A DNA stretch of 64,000 nt from Nageia nagi (Eukaryota; Pinophyta), in NCBI GenBank assembly GCA_050084985.1, contig JBITNC010000002.1:36766001-36830000 (forward strand), given 5' to 3'. Below are positions 41,726 through 53,555 of the stretch, piece after piece. The number at the start of each line of letters is the position of its first letter. The first letter of the stretch is position 1. A program made the translations under genes and the position numbers. Below the pieces are notes generated by a model that was not told the origin of the DNA, searched no databases, and saw only the letters and a program-made list of their open reading frames with translations.

Positions 41726-42064
41726 CTATTTACCTTTACAATATACTATCTTATAATCATACCCCAAAAGTTTGGTCACCCATTTTTGTTGCTTAAGCAT
41801 AGAAATATGTTTCCCAATGAAAAATTTCAAACTATGATGATCTATGCAGATGATGAAATGGTAACCAATGAGATATGGTCTCCAACATTGAATTGCATGA
41901 ATGATGGCAAGCATTTCTTTTTCATAAGTGGATTTTTCCAAATTTTTTCCAGAGAGTGCTCTACTAGTGAATGCCAAGGGACATCCCTCCTGCATTAATA
42001 CTACCATGATTCCTAATCCATAAGCATCACTTTCTATCATAAAGGTTTTAGAAAAATCTAGCAA
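41726..42064 (-). pseudogene. gypsy-1 RNase H
   Basis: A 112-codon minus frame: FMIESDAYGLGIMVVLMQEG, PLAFTSRAL, YEKEMLAIIHAIQCWRPYLI, FIICIDHHSLKFFI. This is an almost complete Ty3/gypsy RNase H domain with the Asp, Glu and Asp positions present. It overlaps the RT thumb frame by 17 bases in another register, so a frameshift separates them. Confidence 0.9.
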
Positions 42065-42540
42065 CTAGGGTGGTACACATCACCTCCTTGAGCTTAAGGA
42101 AAGCTACCTTAGCTTGAGGGGACCATTGGAATGCATTCTTTTTCAACAACATGGTTAGATGTGCTGTAATCTTATCCTTCACAAATTTTCTATAATAGCC
42201 TATCAACCTCAAGAATCCTCGAATACTTTTCAAAGATGTAGGAATAGACTAGTTTTGCATGTTAGTAAGCCCCTTGATTCCTGAAAGGTACTTGAATGCT
42301 TACATAAGATGGGTTGCATATCCTTAGGCTCTATGATTCTAGATTTGATGATTGATAAAGAGTATAACTATGCCAGCATCCCTTTTCCAATTTTTTTGTA
42401 GGATCTTTTCCATGTGATGTGAGCTCATAACTTATATAGATCCACCCTATAATCCCCTAAGAGTATGCTCTTATTCATCTATTTTGAAGGTCATCCATAG
42501 CTTTGCAAAATTCCACTATATAGTGCCTAAATTTCTCAGC
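42048..42540 (-). pseudogene. gypsy-1 reverse transcriptase remnant (thumb only)
   Basis: Frame 42048-42233 reads MKSIRGFLRLIGYYRKFVKD and FQWSPQAKVAFLKLKEVM, the thumb and connection of a gypsy RT. Between it and the protease (42560) there are only about 300 bp, with no palm motif or catalytic xxDD. A complete RT needs about 600 bp more, so the palm appears deleted. Confidence 0.75.
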
Positions 42541-42559
42541 CATTATACCCCCAAAACTA

Positions 42560-43010
42560 TATCACATCCCCTAAGTGGTAAAGCATACATGTTGCTTTTC
42601 AAAGTATAGTGGTCCATGTTCAGTTTGACATTGTGACATGTGCCTTTACATGCTATTTTTTCTCTATTACCAACCATAACCTAAAAATTATTTGTAGGGT
42701 GAATGTAAAATTCAGCAACTTTAGCCACTCATGGATTAATGAAATTATGAGTACTTTTTGAATCCAACAATATTATGAGAGGGAATTTTTTAAATAACCC
42801 TTTGACCTTTATAGTTTGAGGGGTGGTAATTCTTTCCAATGCATTGTAAGAGATAATTGGTGCCTCCTCATCTAGAATTTCCTTTGTAGCATCTTTAGGT
42901 GCACTCTCATATTCCTCCTCACTAGGAGCATTAGCACTAAGTAAATATAACTTTTATTGAGTACAATGATAACCATGAATAAATTTCTCATCATAATTAT
43001 AGCATAAGCC
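42560..43010 (-). pseudogene. gypsy-1 protease and Gag zinc knuckle, degenerate
   Basis: On the minus strand at about 42965-43010: CYNYDEKFIHGYHC, a Gag knuckle with the second Cys changed to Tyr. At about 42740-42775: ILLDSKSTHNFINP, the protease active site (DSG changed to DSK). At about 42565-42640: LKSNMYALPLRGCDIVLG, the protease C-terminal motif. Only a few stops. Confidence 0.8.
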
Positions 43011-43145
43011 CTTCTTTTAACACTCTTCCATTTCTTCCCATGTTAACTTCTTAGTTTGCATTGTGCGATTTGATGGTGGGGCACTTGTGTTATTATAGGA
43101 ATGGAAAATATTATGTGTTTTGGTGAATGGAGGTCTTGCATTTCA

Positions 43146-43900
43146 TTAATGAGCATTGAATTTATGTTTAGCAAGGTTTACCAAGGCAATAGCATCCATC
43201 ATAGTTTTGGGATTAAACATTTTGACCTTTGGTTTAATTTCTTCCTCTAAGCCATTGATAAAACAACTTGTGAAAAATGCATCATCCAACCCCTCTATGT
43301 GATTTGCCGATTTCTCAAACTGATTTTGGTACTCTAAGAATGTTGTAGTTTGACGTAACTTGGTTAATGCCTTTATGAAGTCTTCATAGTCACTAGGACC
43401 AAAATGGATCAATAATTATTGAGTTAATTCATCCCATGAAGGAGCAAGATGTGTTTTGGAGTACCACTAGTACCATTAGAGAGCCTCATGATCCAAATGA
43501 AAAGATGCCATGTGCACCTTCAAATCCTTTAGGATTTGGTTCAATGTGAAATATTGTCCAACTTTATAAATCTAGCCATTAGGATTATCTTCATCATATA
43601 AAAAAAATCCAATATGGTTGTGTGGGGAAGAATGAAACCACCTTGTTGGCTTTGAAATTTATGATGATACCCTTGTGGATTTCTTGACTACCTTGATTGC
43701 TGTGAACTAGATGCATTATTGGTATGACTGAGACTTAGTTGAACACTATCACATTTACTATCAAGGGTTTGTATTTATCAAATTTCTACTCTAAATATAA
43801 TAGTAAGTGTATCTTCCATTTGTTGGATCATAGTTTGAAATGTCATCATGGAAGAATCAGCTTGTGTTGCTATTTGGGATCTTATCTCAGGTGCCATTGT
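43146..43900 (-). pseudogene. gypsy-1 Gag, degenerate
   Basis: Frame 43146-43412 reads YEDFIKALTKLRQTTTFLEY, FEKSANHIEGLDDAFFTSCF and INGLEEEIKPKVKMF, the second half of the plant gypsy Gag domain. Upstream coding traces extend to about 43900 (near MAPEIRSQIAT at about 43870-43900, a likely start). Confidence 0.8.
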
Positions 43901-44628
43901 TGAAAACTACTATTTTTAGAAAGTGCTTAAAAAAGTGTATGGGTGTAATATATCAAAATGATTAGCTTGAAAATATGATCACAATAGGCTAGGTATATTG
44001 ATGATGATTTTTGGACCTTTGAACTCTTTTTTTTTTTACATCTGTGGGTCTATCTACTTTTTTTAAAAACTACTAAAATGGTACAGATTTTTAGTTATTT
44101 TGCTCTAAAGTTTTTGCTACCTCTAAACTACTATTTTTGGTAGCTTTGAAAAATTGCATGTTGTACATTCTACTTCCTGAATCAAGGTTTTTTATGTGAA
44201 GGAATGATTCTAGGGTAAGGATTATCTACTCTGTAGGCTTTTCTAAACACCCATCCTATCCAAATTTTGTGAGGAAAGAGACTCTAGAGATGGCTTCTAT
44301 GACAAGTAACTTCTAGCGGCACTTACTAGTGCACTACAGTTTACAGATGGTCGACATAGCTTCCTACCTAGTTTTCATTTATAGCCTAGATAGTTTCTAA
44401 TATACCTTTTGTTATGTGGAGTCCAATTTTATGTAAGGTTCTATCTGAGGCTTGGGTATTGGTGCAAAGTTTTTTGCACCTCACTTCACACATAGCTTTA
44501 TGGGCAAGTGTGCTTAGCCAAAAATGATAGATCCTCATGGATATTTTAAAACCCCTGATATAAGATTTCTAGGTTAGACCTCTAAGGAATTTTTTTTGTT
44601 TTCCTATAGTAGAATGGCCTTGGAAAGA
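43901..44628. other. gypsy-1 leader
   Basis: Untranslated interior between Gag and PBS. Poly-T run at about 44020-44037. Nothing else recognised. Confidence 0.5.
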
Positions 44629-44640
44629 GCTCTAATACCA
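44629..44640 (-). promoter_or_regulatory. gypsy-1 primer-binding site
   Basis: On the minus strand TGGTATTAGAGC, one change from the initiator methionine tRNA complement, two bases inside the 5' LTR. Confidence 0.85.
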
Positions 44641-44642
44641 GA

Positions 44643-45045
44643 TGTTACAATGCTATAAATATGAAAAGGAAAATATTACAAAAATAAAATGAATATTGAT
44701 TTGAAATAGGAAAATGAAAACTATTTATTGGAAATAATAGAGCATGTGTTGGTAAATAGAACATGAAATAGCATCAACAAGTAGATAAGGATAAGATTTT
44801 ACCTAATAGTAATAGAATCATAGGCTACTTTAAGGGGGCTACCTTCTTACAACTCCAAATGTGAAAAGTAATGTTCAAGATGCCTTTCTCCACACACTTC
44901 CATCTATTTATATTAAACTAACCCTAACCCTAATAGTAATGCAAAATCAAGCCTCACCCTTATAATCATAATATTACAATATAGGCTAATAATTTAAGAA
45001 AATACTAATACTAACACTAAAATGTTAGGATGTGAGATCCTAACA
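44643..45045 (-). repeat. gypsy-1 5' LTR
   Basis: 403 bp, TG...CA, partner of 39791-40193. Includes CTAACCCTAACCCTAATAG in both copies. Confidence 0.92.
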
Positions 45046-45426
45046 TTCTTCCAACTAGGAGTACATCCACTAACTAGATCTCACTTCATTCACAAACATG
45101 AATTTCTTACAATTCTCCTAATTCATCTCCTAATCACTATCTTATAGCATGGCTTTACTCTATAAATTAATGTATGATCACAAAGAGGGAACCTTCTATT
45201 TATAGGCCAAAATCCCTCTTTGGTTCACCCTTTTATTTAATGTACAAAAGCATGACATGCACATCCTATTACCCAAGGGGCATGCTCATAACATGGAGTG
45301 TAGGATAAGTTACATTATCATATTCACTTAAATACTTAAGGTATCAAATGATACCTTTTAGTATTAGTGAACTTACATAGAATATTATTAAAAAACCTTT
45401 ACAATAATGCATTATACATTCCAACA
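45046..45426 (-). repeat. copia-2 3' LTR, inner part
   Basis: Continues the LTR after gypsy-1 (CCAACTAGGAGTACATCCAC) to CCAACA at 45426. TATA box on the minus strand near 45193-45207. PPT on the minus strand GCATTAAGGGGGAG at 45427-45440. Confidence 0.9.
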
Positions 45427-45440
45427 CTCCCCCTTAATGC

Positions 45441-46389
45441 AATATTGGGATAGAGTGAATAAGAGAGAAGAAAGAGAGAAAGTAAGAGAGTTCTCCTCTA
45501 AATAGATACAATGGAGATGAGAAATTTTCACATATTTGTAAAGTAAGAAAGATCTAGTTTGAGACTCACTAAGTTGCCAAATACAATCATTAACCATAAC
45601 TAGTTTCAATGTACATGAAGTAGTCATCCAACTGGAAGTCATGAAAAGTTTCCAAGAGCCTGCATACCTAAAGTAAGTAACCTATAATCTCAAAGAAACC
45701 TACAAGTCATAAGTAGCTCAAATAACAAGATCAATTAGATGCAATATATTCATATCAAAGGGGATAGATGAATCACTCAAATTCCATCATGAACTGATCA
45801 ATGGTGCACTATAAATTATCATGAAGATGCCAAGCCAAAAGTCATAGTCACCTGCTATATATAAAACATGTGTTGATTATCATTACAAAATAGAGCATGC
45901 ACATATGAGTTCCTAACATATGGATAACTAAATAATGCCAAAAGACACATAAGATTTCTTCACATATAGATAATTGAATAGTGCTAGATTGACCAATCTT
46001 TTATTTTAAAAATTTGTACAAGTTCCTCATGTAGAGCAAACTTACCACGAAGGTGTACAATAAAATCAACACTATACAACACAAAATCCTCCTAGGGGTG
46101 AAGTTGTCATCATAATAATTCAAACTTCACTTTTCCATGAGGGAAACTTCACCAACCCAATAGCATCCATAAGCTTACAAGATTGAGATTTCAAGAGGGG
46201 CTTGGTGAACAAATCAATAGAGTTTAAGGTGTTTGGACAATACTCCAAGTGTATGATGCCATCAAGAACCTTCTCCCTGATAAAATAGGCATAGATTTAC
46301 ACATGTTTTTATTCTCTAATGGAACACAAGATTCTTAGCCAAAGAAATAACTAATTGATTATATAAAGAAATAAAAAATGAGCCACCTT
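45441..46389. other. copia-2 3' untranslated interior
   Basis: Matches copia-1 23.4-24.4 kb and copia-3 56.7-57.6 kb. A 76-codon minus frame (45412-45642) overlaps the PPT and is not a family gene. Confidence 0.55.
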
Positions 46390-46570
46390 GCTCACCCAAT
46401 TTATTTTAGAATATACCTTAGCCAAATAGCTTCTTGAGCTGCAATAGACATGGCATGGTATTTAGATTCTATGGTGGAAAGAGAAACAATAGGCTACTTC
46501 TTGGAAGCTCAATAGATAACACCTAAACCAATGCTAAACATATATGCAAAGGTTGATTTTGTATCATATT
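46390..46570 (-). pseudogene. copia-2 RNase H, degenerate
   Basis: The minus strand reads PIVSLSTIESKYHAMSIAAQ and EAIWLRYILK, the copia RNase H core, with stops on both sides. Confidence 0.82.
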
Positions 46571-46895
46571 TATCTCCCCCATAGTCATAATTTGAGAATC
46601 TAAAGAGAATAAATAAGGACAACTTAGAATACTTGAGAGCAAGATCTTTAATCCTTGCAACATACCTCAAGATTTGCTTAACAGTATTGAGAAGCTCAAC
46701 ATATGGTTTTTACATGAATCATGCCATCAAATTCACTGCAAAGGCAATATCTGGTCTAGATATAGTCAAATACAAAAGACTACAAATTAATTACCTGTAA
46801 GTTGTAACATTAGCTAACTAAGAGTTGAAGCTCAAAGAAAGAATAATTTCAAGAGAGACCAGGATGGTAGCATATCTACACTCCATTCTGAACTT

Positions 46896-47720
46896 CTACA
46901 AGATATTTGATATATATTTCGATTGATTGAGATAAGTATAATTCTTGTATTGATACACTTGCATTCTAAGATAGTAGTGCAAAAGACCAAGATCAGTCAT
47001 TTTAAATATTGCCTTAAGTTTGGATATGCACTCTTGAATTATTTCTTCATTATTTCCAGTTATCAAAAGATCATCCACATAAAGGAGAATCAAGACCAAG
47101 TCTTTTCCCTAATTAAGCACATATAGATCAAAGTTATAAAAATATTTGAAAGAACCAATATCTATAAAATACCCTAAAATCTTCTTGTACCAAGCTCTAG
47201 GTGCTTGCTTAAGTCCATATAATGATTTCTTTATCTTGCACACAAAGGACTCTTTGCCTTTCATAATGAACCTTTCTGGTTGATTCATGAAGATTTTCAT
47301 ATCTAAGTCACCATTGAGAAATGCACTCTTAACATTAAATTAAAAAACTTTCCATCCTTGAGCTATAGAAAGAGCAAGGATAATTCTCATTGTAGGTATC
47401 TTTGCCATAGGAGCAAAGGTTTTCTCATAATCTACATCGTATTTCTAAGCAAAACCTTTGTCTACTAACTTTGTCTTGTATTTCTCAATATCCCTAATAG
47501 AATTGAACTTGACCTTATAGATCCACTTATTGCTAATCACGTTCTTCTCATTGAGATAAGGAACCAAATCCCAAGTTTTATTTTTCATAAGCACCTCATA
47601 CTCCACTTTCATAGCTTCCATCCAGCACTCATGCTTAGAAGCTTATTTGAAGGTTGAGGGCTCATGCTTATTTCAATATTGGTAAATAAGGATTTTTTCA
47701 ATGTCATGCTCCTTGTTACC
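46896..47720 (-). pseudogene. copia-2 reverse transcriptase, degenerate
   Basis: Frame 47109-47300 has KESFVCKIKKSLYGLKQAPR then AWYKKILGYF. Frame 46896-47099 opens VLILLYVDDLLITGNNEEII, with an intact YVDD catalytic motif, then LGLLHYYLRMQVYQYKNYTY. The upstream part (47300-47720) carries TWDLVPYL-type and NKWIYKVKF-type blocks on the minus strand. A short gap and shift near 47100 break the domain between its two halves. Confidence 0.88.
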
Positions 47721-47722
47721 TT

Positions 47723-48550
47723 TTATGTTGGAGAATTTTGTTCTTGAGGTGACTTATCTAGATCAATATCTAACCAGCTAGATGAAACTGAAGAGTCCTC
47801 TGGATCATCAACATCCTCATTCGAAGTAGATTCTTCAAGAAGTTCATTGAACTTTACATCCCTTGAAACAAGCATGACTTTGTAGGATGGAGAGAAGAGC
47901 CTATAGCTTCTATGCTGATTTTCATAACCCATAAAGATGCATTTTTCAACCCTTTTGTCTAACTTTTTCCTTTTCTCAGAAATAATGTAAGAGAATTCTT
48001 CACAACCAAACACCCTAAGGTGTGAAATGTTAGGTTTTTCTCCTAACTATGCCTCAAAAGGAGTTTTGCCTTGAATAAATTTTGTGAGACACCTATTCAA
48101 GGTGTAAATAGCAGTGCTCACAGCTTCACCCCATAAGAAACTAGGAAGATTACTCAACATGCATCTAGCCATTTCCATAATTTTTTTATTTTTCCTTTCG
48201 ATAATATTATTCTGCTAAGGAGTGTATGGAATTGTAAATTATCTCTTGATTCTATACTTAGCACAATAGTCATTGAACTCATTGCTATTATGTTCTCCCC
48301 CATTATCTGATCTCAACATCTTGATTTTAAGATTAGTTTTATTTTCAACAAAGACCTTAAAAACCTTAAAACTCTCAAAGGTTTGATCCTTATGCTCAAG
48401 TAGATACCCAAAGGTCATCCTACTAAAGTCATCAATGAAGGTCAAGACATAAGATGCCGTTCCAAGTGACTTAGTCTAAAATAGACCCATCAAATCTAAA
48501 TGCACAAGTTGAAGAGGTTGAGATGTTCTTGTTACCTTATCTTTTTTAAA
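47723..48550 (-). pseudogene. copia-2 integrase, degenerate
   Basis: Frame 48239-48445 reads MTFIDDFSRMTFGYLLEHKD and MLRSDNGGEHNSNEF (catalytic Asp and DNGGE preserved). 47723-48013 is the C-terminal part (MFGCEEFSYIISEKRKKLDK, CIFMGYENQHRSYRLF). Between them about 48020-48235 encodes the rest with shifts. Confidence 0.88.
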
Positions 48551-48553
48551 CTT

Positions 48554-48751
48554 TTATCTATGCATCTTGCCAAGAATGCACTTCTCGCATAGACCAATTG
48601 AAGGAGAAATTGAAGGCAAACCTCCTACAAGTTCTTGGTCTTTCATGACTTGAATACTCTTATGGTTAAGGAACCCTAAATGTTGGTGCCCAAGATTGCC
48701 TCTAGAACACACACTTGCAGCAATACACATCTTTGAAGGAACTTGATCCAT
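48554..48751 (-). pseudogene. copia-2 pre-integrase (GAG_pre-integrs) zinc domain
   Basis: The minus frame reads GHQHLGFLNHKSIQVMKDQE then GLCEKCILGKMHR, an H...H...C..C zinc-binding module between protease and integrase, with all four ligands apparently present. Confidence 0.82.
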
Positions 48752-48811
48752 AATTTAGAGATTATCTTTTACTAACCCTTTAACCAACGTGGCAAGTCCT
48801 TTCTTAATGCA

Positions 48812-49603
48812 CTAAGATTGAGAGTCAAACTCAAAAGAGTACCCTTTTTTAGCAATTTGGATCACAAAGAAAAGGTTCATTCTAATCTTAGAAACATAGA
48901 GCACATTGTTAAGAACCATTTCGTGAATCAACACACTCCCAATTCTTTGGACTTGAAGGGTAGAGTTATCACCTATCATAATTACATCTTTTCTATACTT
49001 GTGAAAGTTCTCAAATTTTTTCTTTTCAAAGTATAGGTGATTAGTGCAACCAAAGTCAACAATCCAATCAGATGAAAAAGAGTGAGACATGGAGTAGAAT
49101 GCCATAGTAAAATCAATTTGAATATTTTTATTTTGTTTGAATTTATTTACATTACCATTGCCTTTGTTCATTTCCTCTCTTTTCTTTTTATAGCAATCAA
49201 CTTCTTTGTGACCTTGGATCCCATAATAGTTACAATTACCATCAATTTGTTTTTGAAGATATGGATTGTTTGCTTTAATTTTTCCATCTCTTTGCTTGAA
49301 ATGGTTGTTGTTATCATTATTCCTATTGTTGCCATTGTTCCTGTTGCTATTATTGTTGTTTCTACTACTATAGCTATTGCCTCTTTTCTCAAACCTTTTA
49401 GAGGAAGAAGGATAAGATTTCTTTTGATGGTTGAACTTATTAAAAGAAGTTTTGATTGCTTCAAGAGAAATGTTATTATCCTTAGGAGAAGAAATTAATA
49501 CCTTTTTATTAAGGGTTTCCTCATGCTTCAAAAGGAGCCTAGAAAGGTTCTCAAGGGAGAAGGTTTTTTCTTCATCATCAAACCTTGTTTTCATAACCAT
49601 CAT
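48812..49603 (-). pseudogene. copia-2 Gag C-terminus plus protease (263 codons open)
   Basis: The longest open retroelement frame in the window after the LARD-like ORF. Residues 1-85: Gag helices (SLENLSRLLLKHEETL). 85-130: asparagine-rich low complexity (NNNNSNRNNGNNRNN). 123-145: zinc knuckle CNYYGIQGHKEVDC, where the second Cys is Tyr. About 175-190: protease site WIVDFGCTNHLY (DSG changed to DFG). The rest continues protease to VIQIAKKGYSFEF. The altered knuckle and active site argue for loss of function despite the open frame. Confidence 0.88.
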
Positions 49604-50100
49604 AAAGTTTTCAAAATTTGAAGAATGATGAAGACCATGAATTCATTATTGATCTAATTGCACACACAAGCAACAAGTTGGATCCTTAGGTCAATGATTT
49701 TATTCAAGTACATAGCCACATTTTCATCTTCCCCTTGACGAGTTTGAAGCAATTTTTGGAGAATGGTAAACCTTCTTGAAAACTTTGAACCAAGGTAGAA
49801 TTGCTTAAGCTTATTCTAAGCTTCCTTTTTCAAGGTTGAAGAGAAAATTATTAGGAGCACATCATCTAAAAATGCATGAAAGATCATGGAGGTTACCAAT
49901 TCATTCTTTGTGTTATAAGACTCTAGTGCCTTCTCATCTATAGGAGGTAAAAGGTTCTAATTCATTATTTACCAAAGCTTCCTTGTTTGCAATTCAATTC
50001 TCATCTGAGGTTTCCAAATACCAAATTTGAAACCATCAAGAATGTGTTTGAGTAAAAAGGATTCTCCCATTTGCTTCACAAGGATGTGAAAAAGTAATAA
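49604..50100 (-). pseudogene. copia-2 Gag N-terminal part, degenerate
   Basis: On the minus strand the block RRFTILQKLLQTRQGEDEN (about 49720-49780) and neighbours align with copia-1 27682-27915 and copia-3 60899-61171. Broken by stops. Confidence 0.7.
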
Positions 50101-53075
50101 GCATGTGGTTCAATAAACAACATTATATGTTAAGTTTTAACCAAGTAAATAATACATGTTAATTTTAAATACATGCATGATTTATTTCACTAGTGCAAAT
50201 ATTTTACAACTCAAATAATAATCTATGTACCCAAATACATTTCTCATCTCAAGAATTGTATATGTAGAGTGACATTGTTGAATCTTATTTTCTTGTCTAA
50301 AATTAGATCTTCACCTGGATGTTCACATAAGAGGAGCCCAAGTACTACTAATCCTCAACCAGTTTACCTTGTTCAATATTATACTTTTATAAGGATAAGT
50401 ACCTACTATTTTCCAAGGTTATGACATTTATTGAATTGACCAAATTATTAATCTTGATTAGGTTTCAAGTTGTCCTCCTAGGTTATTAGAATGATCCTTG
50501 AATGGATGTGCGAACATGTGGTATCACTATGCACATGCTTGTCCACCTATTGGAGTTATGTATAGACCAACAAAGGACTTAAGGGTAATTGAGAAGCACA
50601 TACTTTTCACCATTTGGATAATCAAACTTAAAGGCTCCAGTTTGCCTATCCTCACCTCATGGCTCCCCAAAAAAGCCATGTTACAAAATGTACATACAGA
50701 TGTGTTTATTTTAAGGGGTTTCTCATTTCAATGTTTGCATAAGCAAATAAACCAAAAGCAAAACATTAAATAAAAGAGCATAAGTAAAACACTATCCATT
50801 CAAAAATTTGAAACCTAAGTGTCCAATGGGTTTTGTTTACCAACCCCTAAAGGACATCTTTACATATATTTGCACACGTCCATTTATAACTTTGCATAAG
50901 AAATCTATGAAAAAGATAAATACTTTAGAGAGGCATAGACATGCATTAATTCCATAATTGCATAAGTTCATATTTGCATAAATATTTTATCAAAAAATAA
51001 ACACTTAAAACCTAAGTAATACATATGCAACTTTGTCATAAGAATATAAAATTTTTAAGTAAAAAATATTTATAAAAGATTCCCTCTTTTTACTTAAAAA
51101 AGGATCTTGATCTTAATCTCTTCAATGATCACTTAGGAAATAAGAGCTTTGCCATTTTTAGGAAATATAATTAACTAAAAGGTAATGTGATATTTGCACT
51201 ATATAAAAGGAATAATCACTCTTAACTTTTAGAAGAAAGAAATTAACTTTAAGGAAATGATGCCAAATTTCCACCATAAAAATTAAGTATTAATTCCCTT
51301 AATTGTAATGTCTAACTCATTTATCTTTTTAGAGAAAAAAATACCTTATATGGCTTCAAAAATTTACTTTAAATAATTATAGTTTACTCAAAAATAAGAG
51401 TAAAGTACCCCTTTTTTAAATACTCCTATGTCTCAAAATTTTAAAAAGATATCAAATAATGAGATTTGATTTTGGTTAAATCCTTTCAACTAGGAAATAT
51501 TTAAGAAAGGTACTAAGTTTGCAAAAAATTAAATAAAAAAATGAATGTAAAATTAATGCTAAGTTTGAATTCTTACTCCACATAATTAGAGCACATCATT
51601 ATGGAAAAAGCTTATTTGACAAGCAAAAACCAATGAAACACAGACACAGATATGAATGGCAGTTGGGAGGGAATGGGGTGAGCCAAATAATAATAGCTAT
51701 TACAAGAGAAGGGGGCTCACTCTCATGCATGTGTTAGCAATTAATGAGGCATATTAGGCAATAGATCAAGATCCAGAACTAACACTAATGCCAGCATAAA
51801 TCAGTTAACAAATTTTGAGCTAGGGAGATGAGGTGGGTGAGAGATCAATGAGAGAAGGAAATAAGGATCAAGATCCAAAACTAACACTAATGCCAGCATA
51901 AATCAATTAATAACTTTCAAGATAGGGAGATGAGGTGGGTGAGAGATCAATAAGAGAAGGAAATAAGGTGTGTGTTCAAACCACATAGGAGAGGAGAGTT
52001 GATGGGTTCACAATTTTATTTTTGGTCTAATGGTGGCATGGTCATGAAGGTTTTTTTTTGGAGGTGGGTCTTCGCTTGCATTTCATAGGGCAACACTTTT
52101 GAGGTTGGGGCTTGAAATTTCCTATGGGGTGTGTTTTGATCTTGTGGTGTTTTGGACCCAGAAGAAGATGGAGTAGAAACCACTTTTTTTTAGCTAAAGG
52201 AGAGAAGAGAGTCATTTTCTAGATAAATGGTAGGAAGAAGAGTAAATAATGAAAAAAATGGAGCAAGCAAATGCAAAAAGGAGGAGGAAACCAGGTGGTG
52301 AATGACATTACAAAGAGGTGACTAAATGATGGAGAAGACCAAATGGCGATGATTGAGGGAGCCAACAAGGCCCTCTATGTAGGGGAAAAAAATATAGCCA
52401 CTACATGGAGGAGAGGGTCAGGTTCCTAGTAGGTGGGCCCTTTAAAATAAAGATATGAAGGCAACCGAAATAAAAAATATAAGGGGAAACAAATCGCCTC
52501 CATATAGAGTCACCCTCCCCTTAATTTTTAATAAAGTATAATAGAATATATACAGGAATTGAAATATTTGGATAATTTTTTTTACATGCCTCCTTTTTTT
52601 TGAAAGAAATACATATATATTTTTGTAGAGAAAATGCAACCTTTAATTTTAACATTTTTACAAAACATATTTTTTTAAAAAATATATATATATATTTGGT
52701 AGAAAAAAAAAGCTTTATAAGGTGTTATAAAAAAATATCTCTTCCATAAAATATATAGAGTATTATGTTCTCTAAAAATGCAATTTTCTATACTATCCTC
52801 TTTAATAAAAAAATATATCATTGTATTAAGCAATTTTGAAAAACAATTCTAGTAACATAAGAGGTTAGAGTAAATAAAAAATTGTATTGTATTGCTATAT
52901 TGACCATATTTTTCAAAAAATAAACTAACACATATCACAAAATATGTTAGTATCTTAAAAAATAGTAAAAAAAAAAGAAAGGAAGGATGTTATACCTTCA
53001 CAAATTTTTACCTCAACAAGGTTGAAGAAGAGGAATAAAGATCACCAAGATGTTAAAGAAGAGCTTCCACACCAA
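50101..53075. other. copia-2 long leader
   Basis: About 3 kb between Gag and PBS, not conserved in length among the copia copies. It includes a 102-bp tandem duplication (51764-51967), a G-rich minus/plus mixed region at 51.6-52.4 kb, and TA-rich runs at 52680-52700. A 91-codon plus frame (50498-50773) has no motif. Confidence 0.5.
51764..51967. repeat. 102-bp tandem duplication in copia-2 leader
   Basis: Units 51764-51865 and 51866-51967, both starting GATCAAGATCCARAACTAAC and ending AGAGAAGGAAATAAG, about 90% identical. Confidence 0.9.
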
Positions 53076-53088
53076 GTTCTGATACCCA
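53076..53088 (-). promoter_or_regulatory. copia-2 primer-binding site, slightly decayed
   Basis: On the minus strand TGGGTATCAGAAC, close to TGGTATCAGAGC, directly inside the 5' LTR. Confidence 0.75.
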
Positions 53089-53089
53089 A

Positions 53090-53555
53090 TGAGAGAATTG
53101 AACTATAACAAGAACAAATCTAAACTCCCAAGATCATAAAGCGATCTCTCAAAGATAACACAAGATGTAAGTAGTTCCTCCAACTGGAAATACATCCACT
53201 ATCTAGATCTCACTTCATTCACAAACATGAATTTCTTACAATTCTCCTAATTCATCTTCTAAACACTATCCTATAGCATGGCTTTACTTCACAAATTGGT
53301 GTGTGATCACAAAGAGGGAGCCTTCTATTTATAGGCGAAAACCCCTCTTTGGATCACCCTTTTATCCAATGTATAAAAGCATGGCATGCACATCCTTTTA
53401 CTCAAAGGGCATGCTCATGATATGGAGTGTAGGACAAGTTACATTATCATATTCAGTTAAATACTTAAAATATCAAATGATACCCTTAAGTATTAGTGAA
53501 CTTACATAGAAGATTATTACAAAACCTTTACAATAATGCATTATACATTCCAACA
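53090..53555 (-). repeat. copia-2 5' LTR with promoter
   Basis: 466 bp, on the minus strand TGTTGGAATG...TCTCA. TATA box on the minus strand at about 53321-53336. Followed by CACTT, the right target duplication. Confidence 0.93.

Larger units (their letters stand above)
39791..45045 (-). mobile_element. gypsy-1: Ty3/gypsy element nested in copia-2 3' LTR
   Basis: 5,255 bp with two 403-bp LTRs (39791-40193, 44643-45045), about 90% identical by eye. Target duplication TTCCT (39786-39790) and TTCTT (45046-45050), one mismatch; the uninterrupted copia LTR has TTCCT here. PBS complement GCTCTAATACCA at 44629-44640. Minus strand order Gag, protease, (RT mostly missing), RNase H, integrase. Confidence 0.93.
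39689..53555 (-). mobile_element. copia-2: full-length Ty1/copia element hosting gypsy-1
   Basis: Flanked by the exact target duplication CACTT (39684-39688 and 53556-53560). 5' LTR 53090-53555; the 3' LTR is split into 39689-39790 and 45046-45426 by gypsy-1. Without gypsy-1 it is about 8.6 kb, longer than copia-1 because of a leader of about 3 kb. LTR identity about 91% by eye. Gag to RNase H are in standard copia order, with several stops and frameshifts. It is the best preserved of the three copia copies in coding terms. Confidence 0.93.

Noticed and set aside
41663-41998. 111-codon plus-strand frame
   Set aside because: Antisense to the clear gypsy-1 RNase H domain on the minus strand.
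49082-49498. 138-codon plus-strand frame with many Val/Ile residues
   Set aside because: It is the antisense shadow of the asparagine-rich copia-2 Gag; the minus frame carries the recognisable zinc-knuckle and protease blocks.
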